Below are positions 11,239-24,542 of a DNA stretch of 64,000 nt, in pieces. The stretch covers positions 333,943,501-334,007,500 of the forward strand of contig NC_092333.1 of assembly GCF_046630445.1 (NCBI RefSeq), read 5' to 3'. Each line of letters begins with the position of its first letter. Position 1 is the stretch's first letter. A program made the translations under genes and the position numbers. The notes under the pieces were generated by a model that worked only from the letters and a program-made list of their open reading frames with translations, was not told where the DNA came from and did no database searches. The DNA comes from Rutidosis leptorrhynchoides (lineage: Eukaryota; Streptophyta; Magnoliopsida; Asterales; Asteraceae).

Positions 11239-11831
11239 ATGAAGGTATCCGACATTGAGAAAAAAGATGACACCAAACAATTTCTCGCTGAAAGACTAAA
11301 GAGCCGGGAATCAAGAGCATTCAGGTCTGCACTTAAGTCTCCTGCTACCAGCGCACAAACTGAGACACCAAGCAAACGCAAGGCTACGTCTCCTCTCATT
11401 GGATCTACTGAAAAAAGGATTACGCGATCCAGCTCAGTTACTCCCACCAAACCCAAAACTGGTAATCGTGTACACTTTCATTTTATCATTTTCACTTTGA
11501 GTAATACATATAGTATACTTATGCTAACACTTCTTTTTACTTATTTGTTTTCAGCAGAAATAACTATCACTCCTCCACCATCAACGCAATTAAGTTCTCC
11601 TCCCACTTTTGATCTTTCTAAATACGAAGATTTGTGGCGCACTCCACCTAGCTCGTTGAAATTTATAAAGATGGATGACCTTCAAGGCTACTTATGCGCA
11701 TCCCCAGAAGCTGCACTGGATCAAAGACAACACATGGAATTAGTCCTTCCTCATGAACTGCGCGCTGAGTTTAGCAAACTTTCTTATGCCGATGCTTTTA
11801 ACTATTTCGCTCAAAATTTCTTTATGACATT
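11239..11831 (+). CDS. Antisense extra ORF of element C, N-terminal part
   Basis: An open frame on the strand opposite to pol, between integrase and 3' LTR. The start chosen is MKVSDIEKKDDTKQ at 11239; an in-frame ATG at 11227 is possible. The first part is basic and Ser/Thr-rich (PSKRKATSPLIGSTEKRITR), like a nuclear targeting region. A 93-bp segment at 11462-11554 starts GTAA and ends in a pyrimidine-rich stretch plus CAG, and so looks like a small intron; its length is a multiple of three, so the frame is open either way. The part after it (DLSKYEDLWRTPPSSLKFIK) has no known domain I recognise. Insertion of element E ends this piece at 11831. Tat elements such as Grande are known to carry antisense extra frames, of unknown function. 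Confidence 0.65.
11462..11554 (+). other. Possible small intron in the extra ORF of element C
   Basis: The segment begins GTAATC and ends TTTGTTTTCAG. It is T-rich inside, unlike its neighbours, and encodes a hydrophobic stretch between two hydrophilic ones if read through. It is 93 bp long, typical of short plant introns. Confidence 0.5.
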
Positions 11832-13738
11832 TGATAGTGCTCCAAATGAACATATATTTAGGCACAATATCCTTCCAATATGTAAAGCTTTTAGTTGCAA
11901 TTGTTCTATTTTTATGTAATATTCGTTTAAATAAATAAGTGCGAAGACAAAAGAAGAAAATGACGATTTGAAGACGCAAATGACCAAAAAGCTCAAATGT
12001 ACAAGATATAATTCAAGTGGTTCAATTTAGTGATGAGAAACGTCTCAAAATTACAAGAGTACGAGCCGCAAAATGCAAAATACAAGATATTAAATTGTAC
12101 GCAAGGACGTTCGAAAATCTGGAACCAGGACATGAACCAACTATCAATGCGCGACGCAACGGAGCTGAAAGTACAAGTTAACTATGCTCAAAAATATAAT
12201 ATAATATTTAAATAATTCATAATAAGAATAATAATAAATAATAAAAAGTTGTTAATTGAGCATAGTTAAAGGATCACAAGTGAAAATATTTCAATCAATA
12301 ATTCAATTCAGTGAATTGAATTATCGTTAGCTACCTTTCCAGCTAACTTTCCACCTTGCTACAATAATTCATTTTGCCTATAAAATGGAATTCACGGAGG
12401 CACCAATAGAGACACCTTCACCTCTTCATACTCTTTCTTTCTTTCTTTTGTAATTTATATTTATATTTATAATATTAAGTTTAATTTAATATTAATAACA
12501 ATTGGGTTATTGTAAGAAATGTTTTACGGGTTTTAAAGTCGAAACTCTGTCCGTGTAACGCTACGCGATTAATCACCACTTTAAGCTATGTTCTTCCTTT
12601 TTAAATTAATGTATCATAACTAAGTTATTCTTATGTTTATTTGAGCCGAAGTAATCGTGATGTTGGACTAAATATTAAGATGGGATTATTGGATTTTGTA
12701 CCATAATTGGGGCTTGGACAAAAGACCGACATTTGTGGAAATTGAACTATTGACTATTAATAGATGGGGGGTATTGTCTAATTGAGTGACAACTCATTGG
12801 AGTCTGTCGAACCAATCTTCAAATTAATTAACCTAATAATTAATAATGATTATGGTTGTCCTATTTAGTGACATTCATATGAAATGTGTTATAATCATTT
12901 AATTAATCAATTGAGTTGGATAATTGATTATTCATTCTGATCAAGTGGATGAATTAATATTCATAAACTAATTAAAACAGGGGTGGATTACATACAGCGA
13001 TAACTGGTGTAATTGTTGACAGAAGTGATAACTGCATCACAGTTTAAATCCTTAATCAGTTGGAATATTTCACTTCGGGTATAAGGGTAATTTGACGAGG
13101 ATACTCGCACTTTATAATTATGGCCGATGGACTGTTATGGACAAAAACCAGATAGACGTATCGAATAATCCATGACAAAGGACAATTAACCCATGGTAAT
13201 AAATTAAAATCAAAACGTCAAACATCATGATTACGGAAGTTTAAATAAGCATAATTCTTTTATTTTATATCTCATCGTACTTTCATTTATCGTCATTTTA
13301 TTTATCGTACTTTAAATTATCGCACTTTTATTTTTAAACTTTATTTATATTTTTAATTATTGCACTTTTATTTGTTGTCATTTACTTTACTCTTTAAAAT
13401 AAGTTATATTTATATTATATTTAATATTTTGCATTAGGTTTTAACTGTGATATAAGTCTCAAAATCGACAAACCGGTTATTAAACGGTAAATCCCCCTAA
13501 AGTTACCTATAATTACTATATATTACTAAATCTAGTTTAACTACTTAATTAACTAATTTGACCTAGTAAGACACCCAATAATAGTGTCTACGGATCGACC
13601 TCCCGGACTTTACCTTAGCTATATTATTGCACGATAGGTATACTTCCCTTTTGTGTTTTAGTTTAATTTAGGTGATTTCCTGTAGTAAATAAATATAAAA
13701 CTGATAGCCGTTTCATACACACCCTCTAGAACACATCA
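11832..13738 (+). repeat. Element E 5' LTR
   Basis: About 1,907 bp, matching 19977-21889 throughout. It contains short CTTT and TTTATCGTACTTT-like repeats but no credible coding frame. A TATAAAA-like site near 12378 (GCCTATAAAATGG) is a plausible LTR promoter element and is conserved in the other copy in slightly changed form. Confidence 0.93.
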
Positions 13739-13745
13739 AGTTTTT

Positions 13746-13763
13746 TGGCGCCGCTGCCGGGGA
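13746..13763 (+). other. Element E primer-binding site
   Basis: TGGCGCCGCTGCCGGGGA follows the 5' LTR by seven bases. It is nearly identical to the primer site known for Athila elements (usually assigned to tRNA-Asp). Confidence 0.85.
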
Positions 13764-15060
<1,297 letters not shown>

Positions 15061-16689
15061 ATGCACCGAGCAAAACGTTCACCAGCTTTCATACGTTCAC
15101 CACCTGTAACTCGATCAAGATATCTAGCCAATATTGTCGCCGTTGATTTTTCTTTAGAATCGTCATCTAGTCGAACAAGTACTCAAATTCAAATTTTCGA
15201 TAATCCATTTTTTGAACCCGATTTCACTATCGAGAACCCGGAGGATATTCAAGGACAATTCCAAGATCCGGAACCACTAATCATTCCTCCTGAACCATAA
15301 ACCGTTAAATTAGAATCCTCTAGTGATTCGTATTCAAGTAACTGAACCTCTAAGTATGGAAGACCGAATGAGAGCCACACGCACGGGCCAAGGACACGCC
15401 ATTATTAAGCCATACATTAATGTGCCAGATTATGAAATCAAAGGACAAATCCTACACATGGTAACTAATCAATGCCAATATAGTGGTACGCCAAAAGAAG
15501 ATCCAAACGAACATTTTCGAACCTTTAATAGGATCTGTACTCTATTCAAAATAAGAGAAGTTGAGGATGAACAGATCTATCTCATGTTATTTCCCTGGAC
15601 TTTAAAGGGAGAAGCCAAAGATTGGTTAGAATCGTTACCTGAATGGGCGATTGATACATGGGATGTCTTAGTTGAAAATTTTCTTAAACAATTCTTTCTG
15701 GCATCTAAAGCCGTGAGACTTCAAGGAGAAATTGTTACGTTCACGCAAAAGCCAAATGAAACTCTATATGAGGTGTGGACAAGATTTGAAAAGTTGTTGA
15801 GAGGATGTCCTCAACATGGTTTAGACACTTATCAAATAGTACAAATATTCTACCAAGGTGTCGACGTTGCTACACGAAAAGACATCGACATAACAGCTGG
15901 TGGTTCCATTATGAAGAAAACCGCAACTGAAACTTACAAAATTATTTATAACACTGCCTCCCACTCACATGAGTGGCACCAAGAAAAAGATATCTTTCAT
16001 TCATCTAAAGTGGCTAGAGCCGATTCTAGCCATGACTTTGATTCCGTTTCCGCAAAAATAGATGCTTTCGAGAGCCGAATGGAAAAGATGAATAAAGATA
16101 TTCACGCAATACGAATCAGTTGTGAGCAATGCGGTGGATCACATTTAACGAAAGATTGTCATAATGAACAAACGATGGAACAACGTGAGAATCTTTCCTA
16201 CATGAACCAAAGGCTGGGAAATAATTATCAAAATAATTATCAACCTCTAAGGCCAAACTTCAATTGAAATCAAAACATTCTTTACAATCCAAATGGGCCA
16301 AACAATAACTCGTACAACCAACAAGGTCCGAATAACCGACCAACTCAAAACAACACTTTCAATCAACAAAGACCTGGCTTATATAAACCACCACAACAAA
16401 CCGAAGAGAAAAAGCCAAATCTGGAAGAAATGATGGCAAAGCTAATGGAATCTCAAACACAATTTATTACATCTCAAACCCAAACCAATGAGAGGTTTGA
16501 TTAGTCATTAAGAACTCAACAAGCTTCCATTTTGAATCTAGAAAAACATGTAGGTACTCTTGCTAGCATGATGAGTGAGAGGGAACAAGGAAAGCTATCG
16601 AGTAATACTGAAGTAAATCCTCAGAATGAGAATGTTAATATGGTGTCAATTCTGAAAAACCAACACCAGAAGATGGGAAGGTTTTAGAT
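15061..16689 (+). pseudogene. Element E gag
   Basis: Gag forms the particle and packages RNA. The frame at 15061-15300 (MHRAKRSPAFIRSPPVTRSR) looks like the N terminus. The 15323-16267 frame holds the main retrotransposon gag domain (LFPWTLKGEAKDWLESLPEW, TWDVLVENFLKQFFLASKAV, ETLYEVWTRFEKLLRGCPQH). Near its end is a zinc-knuckle-like CEQCGGSHLTKDCH. An Asn/Gln-rich stretch follows to about 16500. The blocks are those of Athila Gag. It is broken in a few places and is a fossil. Confidence 0.85.
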
Positions 16690-17343
16690 GTGAGTAACAA
16701 TGAAGAAGTTACACCACCACCACCACCTGAGTATGTAAAGCCAGTGGTGGCACCATACAGACCACCCATCCCGTTTCCAAGAAAAGGAGTTGAGTATGAG
16801 AAAGTAATAGGTAATAAAGTTTGTGATACCTTTAGAAAGAAGAAGAATAATAAGAAAGTACAAGAAACAAAAACCGTAAAGATAAACCCAGTGAAGACAG
16901 TTCCACCAAAACCTCCACCCAAAGTGGGTGATTCGGGTGAATTTATTGTTCCTTGTCTACTTAGTGATTGTGTCATGTATGATGCACTAGCAGATTTAGG
17001 TGCGAGTGTGAGTGTTATGCCTCTTTCATTATATAAGAGATTAGGAGTAGGTGAGTTAAGTCCAACGGAAATGAGTGTTCGACTCTTTAATCAAACCATT
17101 AGGCACCCAGTTGGAATTGCTAACAACCTACCCGTTCAAGTGGGTAATTTAACCTTTTTAGTCAAATTTATTGTCATTGACATAGAAGAGGACCCAAACA
17201 TTCCTCTAATTTTAGGTCGACCATTCTTAGCGTCCACCGGGGCATTATTTGATGTAAGAGAGGGTAGAATGACACTTAGTAATGATGAAAAATTGATCAC
17301 CTTTGTAAGTCAAAAGTCTAAATCTACCAACCAAAACCGTTGA
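16690..17343 (+). CDS. Element E aspartic protease (Athila type)
   Basis: An open frame of 217 codons. The N-terminal 70 residues are Pro- and Lys-rich linker. The retropepsin block follows (VMYDALADLGASVSVMPLSL), then YKRLGVGELSPTEMSVRL, and a C-terminal FIVIDIEEDPNIPLILGRPF block ending in a region like AVFDVREGKLTL. These are the conserved blocks of the Athila protease, in which LGASV-type residues surround the catalytic Asp. In Athila relatives reverse transcriptase would follow, but none is recognised downstream here. Confidence 0.85.
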   Translation: MSNNEEVTPPPPPEYVKPVVAPYRPPIPFPRKGVEYEKVIGNKVCDTFRKKKNNKKVQETKTVKINPVKTVPPKPPPKVGDSGEFIVPCLLSDCVMYDALADLGASVSVMPLSLYKRLGVGELSPTEMSVRLFNQTIRHPVGIANNLPVQVGNLTFLVKFIVIDIEEDPNIPLILGRPFLASTGALFDVREGRMTLSNDEKLITFVSQKSKSTNQNR

Positions 17344-17353
17344 ACCAATAAAA

Positions 17354-17623
17354 ATGATTGGTAAGAACCATGTTATTTTACCAACTCCAACGGTAGTGCT
17401 TAACAATAATAAAACGCCTAAGTGTGGGGAAAATGAAGTAACACCTAATGATGACCTGATAACAAAGAACCCCACAGTTGATACGAAATTAAATGATCCA
17501 GTTATTAATAGTTCAATGAAGAAACTTATTAAACGGATTCGCGATGCTAGAACCAAGGGGAACTTTACGTTGTGTAACCGGTTAGTATCCAATCTATCGC
17601 CTAAAAAAGGCAAAACTAGTTGA
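17354..17623 (+). CDS. Small reading frame after protease, element E
   Basis: An open frame of about 89 codons (MIGKNHVILPTPTVVLNNNK) in the phase following protease. It has no domain I recognise. It is hydrophilic with a basic end (KRIRDARTKGNFTLCNRLVS). In Athila relatives this is the protease-RT linker region, so it may be a leftover of pol. Low certainty that it ever stood alone. Confidence 0.35.
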   Translation: MIGKNHVILPTPTVVLNNNKTPKCGENEVTPNDDLITKNPTVDTKLNDPVINSSMKKLIKRIRDARTKGNFTLCNRLVSNLSPKKGKTS

Positions 17624-19961
17624 ATTTATGGATATTACATAGGAATCCGACCAATGGCTTAAAGCAAAAGTCACAGATATGCAAGTTGATTATGGTCCAA
17701 GAGAAATTAACGATGAAGTTAATCACAATTTCGACACAACAGCTACCTAAGTGTGGGGAGATTCAAATGTTCTAAAAGAAAAACGCTGTCTAGAGTTAGT
17801 TGTTATGTTCTCGTGTAGTTCAGATAATAGAATTCGATTGGTCTTTTCCACTAGCAGACCCTAAAGAACTAGTTTTCTCCCCCATTCTGAATTTTTGTTT
17901 TTTAGGTTTTATATGAAATTAATATGCTTTGTGTGAATTTAAAAACAAAATTTACTTTATTTCATTAAGTTGAAAAAATATGATTTCTAAAATTCATCGT
18001 GAGTTAAACACTAGGTCATAGAACCGAAATTGCTTTACCCGAGGGCGGGGCGACAAATTTTGTTATCATTATTTTTAATATTATTGATCTAAAGTATTCC
18101 AAAAAAAATAGTATATTTTATAAATTTTGGAACGTGGGGTAATATACCCAACTTCAAAAATATGTATATATATGTTTGTATTATATGTTATGTACAAAAC
18201 AGGGTAAAACAACGCACTTTCAAAGACTATCATTAAGTTCAGCAAAAGGTACTAATTTTGACTACAAGACGTAAAATATCAAATGTGATATAACAACAAT
18301 ATGTTTGCAAACTCGGTATTTTTAATCATTTTTCTACGCTAATCACCCTCATGAATTTAAATTTTTACTGATTTCTTGCAAATGAGGGCATTGCATGATC
18401 TCAAGTGTGGGGAAGGGTTATAAATTCTCTCGGGTTTACACTTAGTTTAATTGCCAAATTTTGTGAAAATTTGAAAAATTTTCAAATAAATGAATTCAAA
18501 ATCATGTTTATACATATTTATGAACGATAAAACTAGGTGATACTACTGAAATTATTGTTTCCTTGGAAAGGACATAAATTGAGAAACAACCCAAAACGCT
18601 TGAATTCATTTAAAATGTAATAGAGGAGAATAAAAAGGCAAAGAAAGAATAAATAAAAGCTAAGTGTGGGAAGAATTTACCAAGTTCTTTAAAACATTTA
18701 TCACATATTTGTGTACAAGATTATAGCAGGTACTTTTGTTTTGGACGATACTAATCAGGTTTACCCGATTTATTTTAATACATTTGAAAGAAAGATGGAT
18801 CTACACGATGAATCAATTCCATCATTAAAAGGAAGTAAAGTCTTCCGAAAAAGACACGCGCTCTTGATTTAGGTCAGGAAGTTGTTGTCCAGACCAGCTG
18901 TAGGTTGACGAAAAATCTAGAAAAGTCATCTCTAAAATCAGCAGGAAATCCACGGACCTCAGCATCAAACAGGGTCGCCATGTGGTCAGACTTATCCTAA
19001 CCATGAGAGGATCTGTCTCATAAAATGGGGAGGGCACCGTGCAAATTAGCTTGATAAGACTAATGAATCAGACCCCCAGAAAGGATAATCTCCTTAAAGA
19101 TAAAAAATCAGCATTTAAGCCTGATATTACTCAATCCCTGAGATTGACCTTAAAGATTGGGAATTACAAACTCATGGAATTCGATGATATCTAAACTCGA
19201 GCTTGAACGAGAAAATATTTTGATCAAATTACAAACCGATTTGTTTTCTGAAAACCTATTTTCAATGCGTTCATTACCATTGAACGTAAAATCCTAGGAA
19301 TTCACCTGGAATTCATTAGGTCACCTGAACCAAATCGGTTGTCAACCGTAAGAACGGTGGTTGCATAACATGGTCAAAGATAGGACCTTGTGCCAGACCG
19401 AAAAACTATAGGGTGATCTTTACTATTGCTCCTACCAAGGATAGTAATTGTATCCGACACGATATAGACCATAATCAAAAACATGTCACGAGACATTGCC
19501 TCAACAGTTTCTTGTTCAACGCTTTCCTTTACAACCGGACGGTAGTTTACCGAAAGGTAATATACGGAGCAAGTAAACTGGACGTGTTGCTTTCCCAATA
19601 CAAGGTTAGCAAGTAGGTGACACAAAACCATATGTTTTGAGCTAACATTTTCAAATCTGAAACCCACAAAACCCACAAAAAACAATTTGCAAACACCGGT
19701 GAAGGGTTATTCCGAAAAACTTGTCTAGGTTAAAATCTAGCATGTATTTTCAAAAGATCAAATGTTTTCATAAAGATCCAATTTCCTAAAGGATCTAAAT
19801 TTTTATAAGTCATGTGGGACTGTAAACCACATCGTTACTATAATTGTTTATACCGCCGTATCAAAATCACTGATGTGTAAAGTGTGAGAATAAAAAAAAG
19901 TGATTCGAGTGAAGTGTGATTTTATTTCAAGTTATGTATTGCTTGAGGACAAGTAACATTC
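17624..19961 (+). other. Element E 3' internal region without recognisable pol
   Basis: This 2.3 kb carries no credible gene on either strand. It contains repeated copies of the polypurine-like motif AAGTGTGGGGA at 17749-17759 and 18403-18413 (another lies upstream at 17420-17430) and a weaker one near 18662. Scattered short frames do not match reverse transcriptase or integrase blocks. Long non-coding 3' regions are known in Athila/Tat elements. Confidence 0.6.
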
Positions 19962-19976
19962 AAGTGTGGGGATATT
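19962..19976 (+). other. Element E polypurine tract
   Basis: AAGTGTGGGGATATT directly precedes the 3' LTR start TGATAGTGCT. Confidence 0.8.
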
Positions 19977-21889
19977 TGATAGTGCTCCAAATGAACATAT
20001 ATTTAGGCACAATATTCTTCCAATATGTAAAGTTTTTAGTTGCAATTGTTCTATTTTTATGTAATATTCGTTTAAATAAATAAGTGCGAAGACAAAAGAA
20101 GAAAACGACTATTTGAAGACGCAAATGACCAAAAAGCTCAAATGTACAAGATATAATTCAAGTGGTTCAATTTATTAATGAGAAACGTCTCAAAATTACA
20201 AGAGTACGAGCCACAAAACTCAAAATACAAGATATTAAATTTTACGCAAGGACGTTCGAAAATCCGGAACCGGGACATGAACCAACTATCAACGCGCGAC
20301 ACAACGGAGCTGAAAGTACAAGTTAACTATGCTCAAGAATCTAATATAATATTTAAATAATTCATATTCATAATAAGAATAATAATAAATAATAAAAAGT
20401 TTTTAATAGAGCATAGTTAAAGGATCATAAGTGAAAATATTTCAATCAATAATTCAATTCAGTGAATTGAATTATCGTTAGCTACCTTTCTAGCTAACTT
20501 TCCACCTTGCTACAGTAATTCATTTTGCCTATAAAATAGAATTCACGGAGGCACCAATAGAGACACCTTCACCTCTTCATACTCTTTCTTTCTTTCTTAT
20601 GTAATTTATATTTATATTTATAATATTAAGTTTAATTTAAGATTAATAATAATTGGGTTATTGTAAGAAATGTTTTACGGGTTTTAAAGTCGAAACTCTG
20701 TCCGTGTAACACTACGCGATTAATCACCACTGTAAGCTATGTTCTTCCTTTTTAAATTAATGTATTGTAACTAAGTTATTATTATGCTTATTTGAGCCAA
20801 AGTAATCCTGATGTTGGACTAAATGTTAAGATGGGGTTATTGGATTTTGTACCATAATTGGGGTTTGGACAAAAGACCGACACTTGTGGAAATTGAACTA
20901 TTGACTATTAATAGATGGGGGGTATTGTCTAATTGAGTGACAACTCATTGGAGTTTGTCGAACCTATCTTCAAATTAATTAACCTAATAATTAATAATGA
21001 TTATGGTTGTCCTATTTATTGACATTCATATGAAATATGTTATAATCATTTAATTAATCAATTAGGTTGCTTAATTGATTATTCATTCTGATCAAGTGGG
21101 TGAATTAATATTCATAAACTAATTAAAACAGGGGTGGATTACATACAGTGATAACTGGTGTAATTGTTGACAGAAGTGATAACTGCAACACAGTTTAAAT
21201 CCTTAATCAGTTGGAATATTTGACTTCGGGTATAAGGGTAATTTGACGAGGATACTCGCACTTTATAATTATGGCCGATGGACTGTTATGGATAAAAACC
21301 AGATAGACGTATCGAATAATCCATGACAAAGGACAATTAACCCATGGTAATAAATTAAAATCAAAACGTCAAACATCATGATTACGGAAGTTTAAATAAG
21401 CATAATTCCTTTATTTTATATCTCATCGTACTTTCATTTATCGTCATTTTATTTATCGTACTTTAAATTATCGCACTTTTATTTTTACGCTTTATTTATA
21501 TTTTTAATTATTGCACTTTTATTTGTTGTCATTTACTTTACTCTTTAAAATAAGTTATATTTATATTATATTTAATATTTTGCATTAGGTTTTAACTGTG
21601 ATATAAGTCTCAAAATCGACAAACCGGTCATTAAACGGTAAATCCCCCTAAAGTTACCTATAATTACTATATATTACTAAATCTAGTTTAACTACTTAAT
21701 TAACTAATTTGACCTAGTAAGACACCCAATAATAGTGTCCACGGATCGACCTCCCGGACTTTACCTTAGCTATATTATTGCACGATAGGTATACTTGCCT
21801 TTTGTGTTTTAGTTTAATTTAGGTGATTTCCTGTAGTAAATAAATATAAAACTGATAGCTGTTTCATACACACCCTCTAGAACACATCA
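19977..21889 (+). repeat. Element E 3' LTR
   Basis: About 1,913 bp, the partner of 11832-13738, ending AACACATCA before the duplication ACATT. Confidence 0.93.
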
Positions 21890-22528
21890 ACATTTGCATC
21901 TGCATTTGATGCAATGTCACGTCAAGAAAAATTTCTTGATTTTCTGAAGAAAGAACTATCCAAATGTGCAACCGCTCAATCCGAACTCCTCGCAAAAGAT
22001 AAACAACTATCTTCCACGACTTCAGATCTTCAGACAGCAAAACAATCCACAGAGGATTTGAAAAAAGCACTATCAAAAAAATCCATTGAAAAGGATAATC
22101 TCCAAGCGGCACATGATGCCATGAAAAATAAACTTCTTCAATCTCAAGCCGACTTGAATGCAGCATTATCCGCAAAAGCAACTGCGGAAACTAACTTCGC
22201 GAAACTTCGCGAACATCTGCCTGAGCTTGGGCAAAAAATTATGGATTCTCGCCCTGTTTCTCAGCGTTTTGAAACATATGTCACCGCACTTCAGCAGCTT
22301 GAGCAAGTTAAGTTTTTGGGAGAGATTAGAAAGGTAACTGTATTGCCGGAGCCAATTCCGGAGTACATTGAAAAGCTCGTTTGTCCTCTTGAAGAGGCAG
22401 AGGAAATGGTCACATTGGCCAGAGAAGGAATTCGCGAAATTCCTATTCCCAAAATAAACGCCATAAGTCAAGACAAAAATTCTCCCGTCGAAGACATCAT
22501 CAAGCTAGACTTAGACAGTAAGGAATAG
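21890..22528 (+). CDS. Antisense extra ORF of element C, C-terminal coiled-coil part
   Basis: Open to the stop at 22526-22528, on the strand opposite to C pol. An internal ATG at 21914 begins MSRQEKFLDFLKKELSKCAT. Residues from about 10 to 110 are rich in Lys, Glu, Leu, Ala and Ser with heptad-like spacing (LLAKDKQLSSTTSDLQTAKQ, DLKKALSKKSIEKDNLQAAH), which predicts a long coiled coil. The C-terminal third (VLPEPIPEYIEKLVCPLEEA) is acidic. It lies on the far side of element E from the piece at 11239-11831 and in the same orientation, so the E insertion split one frame. No known domain is recognised and its function is unknown. Confidence 0.65.
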   Translation, partial: TFASAFDAMSRQEKFLDFLKKELSKCATAQSELLAKDKQLSSTTSDLQTAKQSTEDLKKALSKKSIEKDNLQAAHDAMKNKLLQSQADLNAALSAKATAETNFAKLREHLPELGQKIMDSRPVSQRFETYVTALQQLEQVKFLGEIRKVTVLPEPIPEYIEKLVCPLEEAEEMVTLAREGIREIPIPKINAISQDKNSPVEDIIKLDLDSKE

Positions 22529-23315
22529 GCTTTCGCAACACAAGCGCGACAGTATGTGCATTTATCATGATTTTGTATCCGCGCAGTAATTTCTGCGATT
22601 TTATAATAAAATTTTTTATTTATCAATTGCAATTGTTATTACTTATATAGCGCTTAAGAGTATTATTCATAATTACTAGCATTGTCCTTTGCAATTTCAT
22701 TGTTCATTATTGTGCACATAACGAGCAATTACTTTATGCGAAACAACCTGTATGCGCGTGAATCATGCACATTATGAATCTTCTAAGTCCGCTAAAACGA
22801 TCCATAGGCACAAATTTGTGTTTCTTGCGAAGCATCCAAGTATGGCTAAATCAAATACCTTGGGCAAAAATTTTCATGTTGCATTCTTTTCGCATACACT
22901 TTAAATTGTTTTAATTAACTAACAAGTGGGCTTTACCATCACTTTGTATAGTTGAAATCTTATTATTGATAATACTCTTTAAGCTTAAATTATGCACAAA
23001 TATTATGCACCATCATTATATTTGAGAGAAGTTTAAACTTTATTCCTTTCGCACAATATTACAATCATAATTCTGTTGTACACAGCACTAAACATTACAT
23101 TGCAACTTTGCAATAATTCAACATATTTCTTATCATTACATGTAATATCTTTTCAACAAAGTAGCGTGCCACGCATTAGGTATGTGACGTCCTTCAATAT
23201 CTTGGAGCTTATAAGAGCCTGCCGCATTGATTTCTACTATTTGGTATGGTCCTTCCCAATTAGGTCCCAATTTTCCAAGTTTTTCAGTACGACTTGCTTC
23301 ATTATTATGCAAGAC
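22529..23315. other. Spacer between extra ORF and integrase of element C
   Basis: AT-rich sequence without a credible gene. TTATAATAAAATT near 22600 could serve as a poly(A) region for the extra frame. The minus-strand end of pol lies just beyond. Confidence 0.5.
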
Positions 23316-24480
23316 CTACTCGCCAACATCGAAGGCTAACACGCGCACCTTCTTGTTGTAATACTTGGCAATTTGTTGCTTATTTTTTGCCTCTCTTATT
23401 GTGGCCATAAGCCTGCGTTCTTCAATGAAATTTAAATTTTCACAAATGTCGTCTTTATTCGCACTTTCATCAAAGTTAGCAATTCTATACATTGGGACAA
23501 AGACTTCCGCATGAATCATTGCCTCTGAACCGTACACAAGGCTAAAAGGTGTTTCGCCAGTACTTTTCTTGAAAGTTGTGCGATGAGCCCATAATACCAG
23601 TGATAGTTCATCAACCTATCCCTTTCTATTTTCATTCAAACACTTTCGAATTCCACTGACAATGTCGCGGTTAGTCACTTTACATAGCACATTAGCTTAC
23701 GGATGCGCAGCTGATGTGAATTTTTGAATTATATTTAATTCCGCACACCAACTTAGAAAGGGGTCCTTCGCAATTTGTGCCCCATTATCACTTACAAGTT
23801 CGCGTGGGATACCAAACCTGCAAACAATATATTCCCACACGAAATTTCGCACTATCACTCCAGTGATTGTGCGCAAAGCTTTAGCTTCCACCCATTTAGT
23901 AAAATAATCAATTGCAACAATCATAAATTTTACATTCCCCGCTCCTGGGGAAATGGCCCCACAATATCCATGGCACATTTGTAGAACGGCCATGGTGAAT
24001 TTATTGGGATCATGTCGTGTCTTGGCTTTCTATTCTGCGGTGCATGTCTTTGGCAACTTTTATATCTTTTAACTATTTGCGTAACATCACGATACAGGGT
24101 AGGCAGAAGTAACCCATTCGCATTATTTTCGCTGCAATAGTTTTGTATCCTGAATGAAGAGCGCAAGAAGCACTATGCACCTCTTCAACAATCGTTGCAG
24201 CTTCTGCGGGTCCTACACACCGCATTAATGGTCCCAAATATGATTTGCGATATAATATATCATTTTCAATCACATACATAGGGGATGTTTCTCGCACTAA
24301 TCGAGCTTCTTTCTTGTCTTCAGGTAGTCCATTATTGCGTAAATAATGCATTATAGGATCCATCCAATTTGTTTGAACTTCTTCTATAGCCGCAACAATC
24401 AAACTACCATCAATGGATTTAATAGGAAGCTCTTCTACCCAGACTTGCTTTTGGAAATGCAAAAAAAGTCAATGCATCAA
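23316..24480 (-). pseudogene. Element C integrase
   Basis: Minus-strand frames give the zinc-binding region (VEEVHSASCALHSGYKTIAA, then a CQRHAP-type block), core-domain blocks (CAMDIVGPFP, MIVAIDYFTKWVEAKALRTI, GIPRELVSDNGAQI) and a later block (YGSEAMIHAEVFVPMYRIAN) typical of Tat-lineage integrases. It catalyses insertion of element DNA. It is downstream of the second RNase H as in Tat elements. It is broken several times and is a fossil. Confidence 0.85.
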
Positions 24481-24542
24481 GCTTACTTAGCGCATCCGCC
24501 TTTTTATTTTGACTTCTTGATACTTGTGATAATTCAAAAAAC

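Noticed and set aside
12030-12215. Frame repeated at 20178-20360, looking like a duplicated small gene
   Set aside because: Both are in the paired LTRs of element E.
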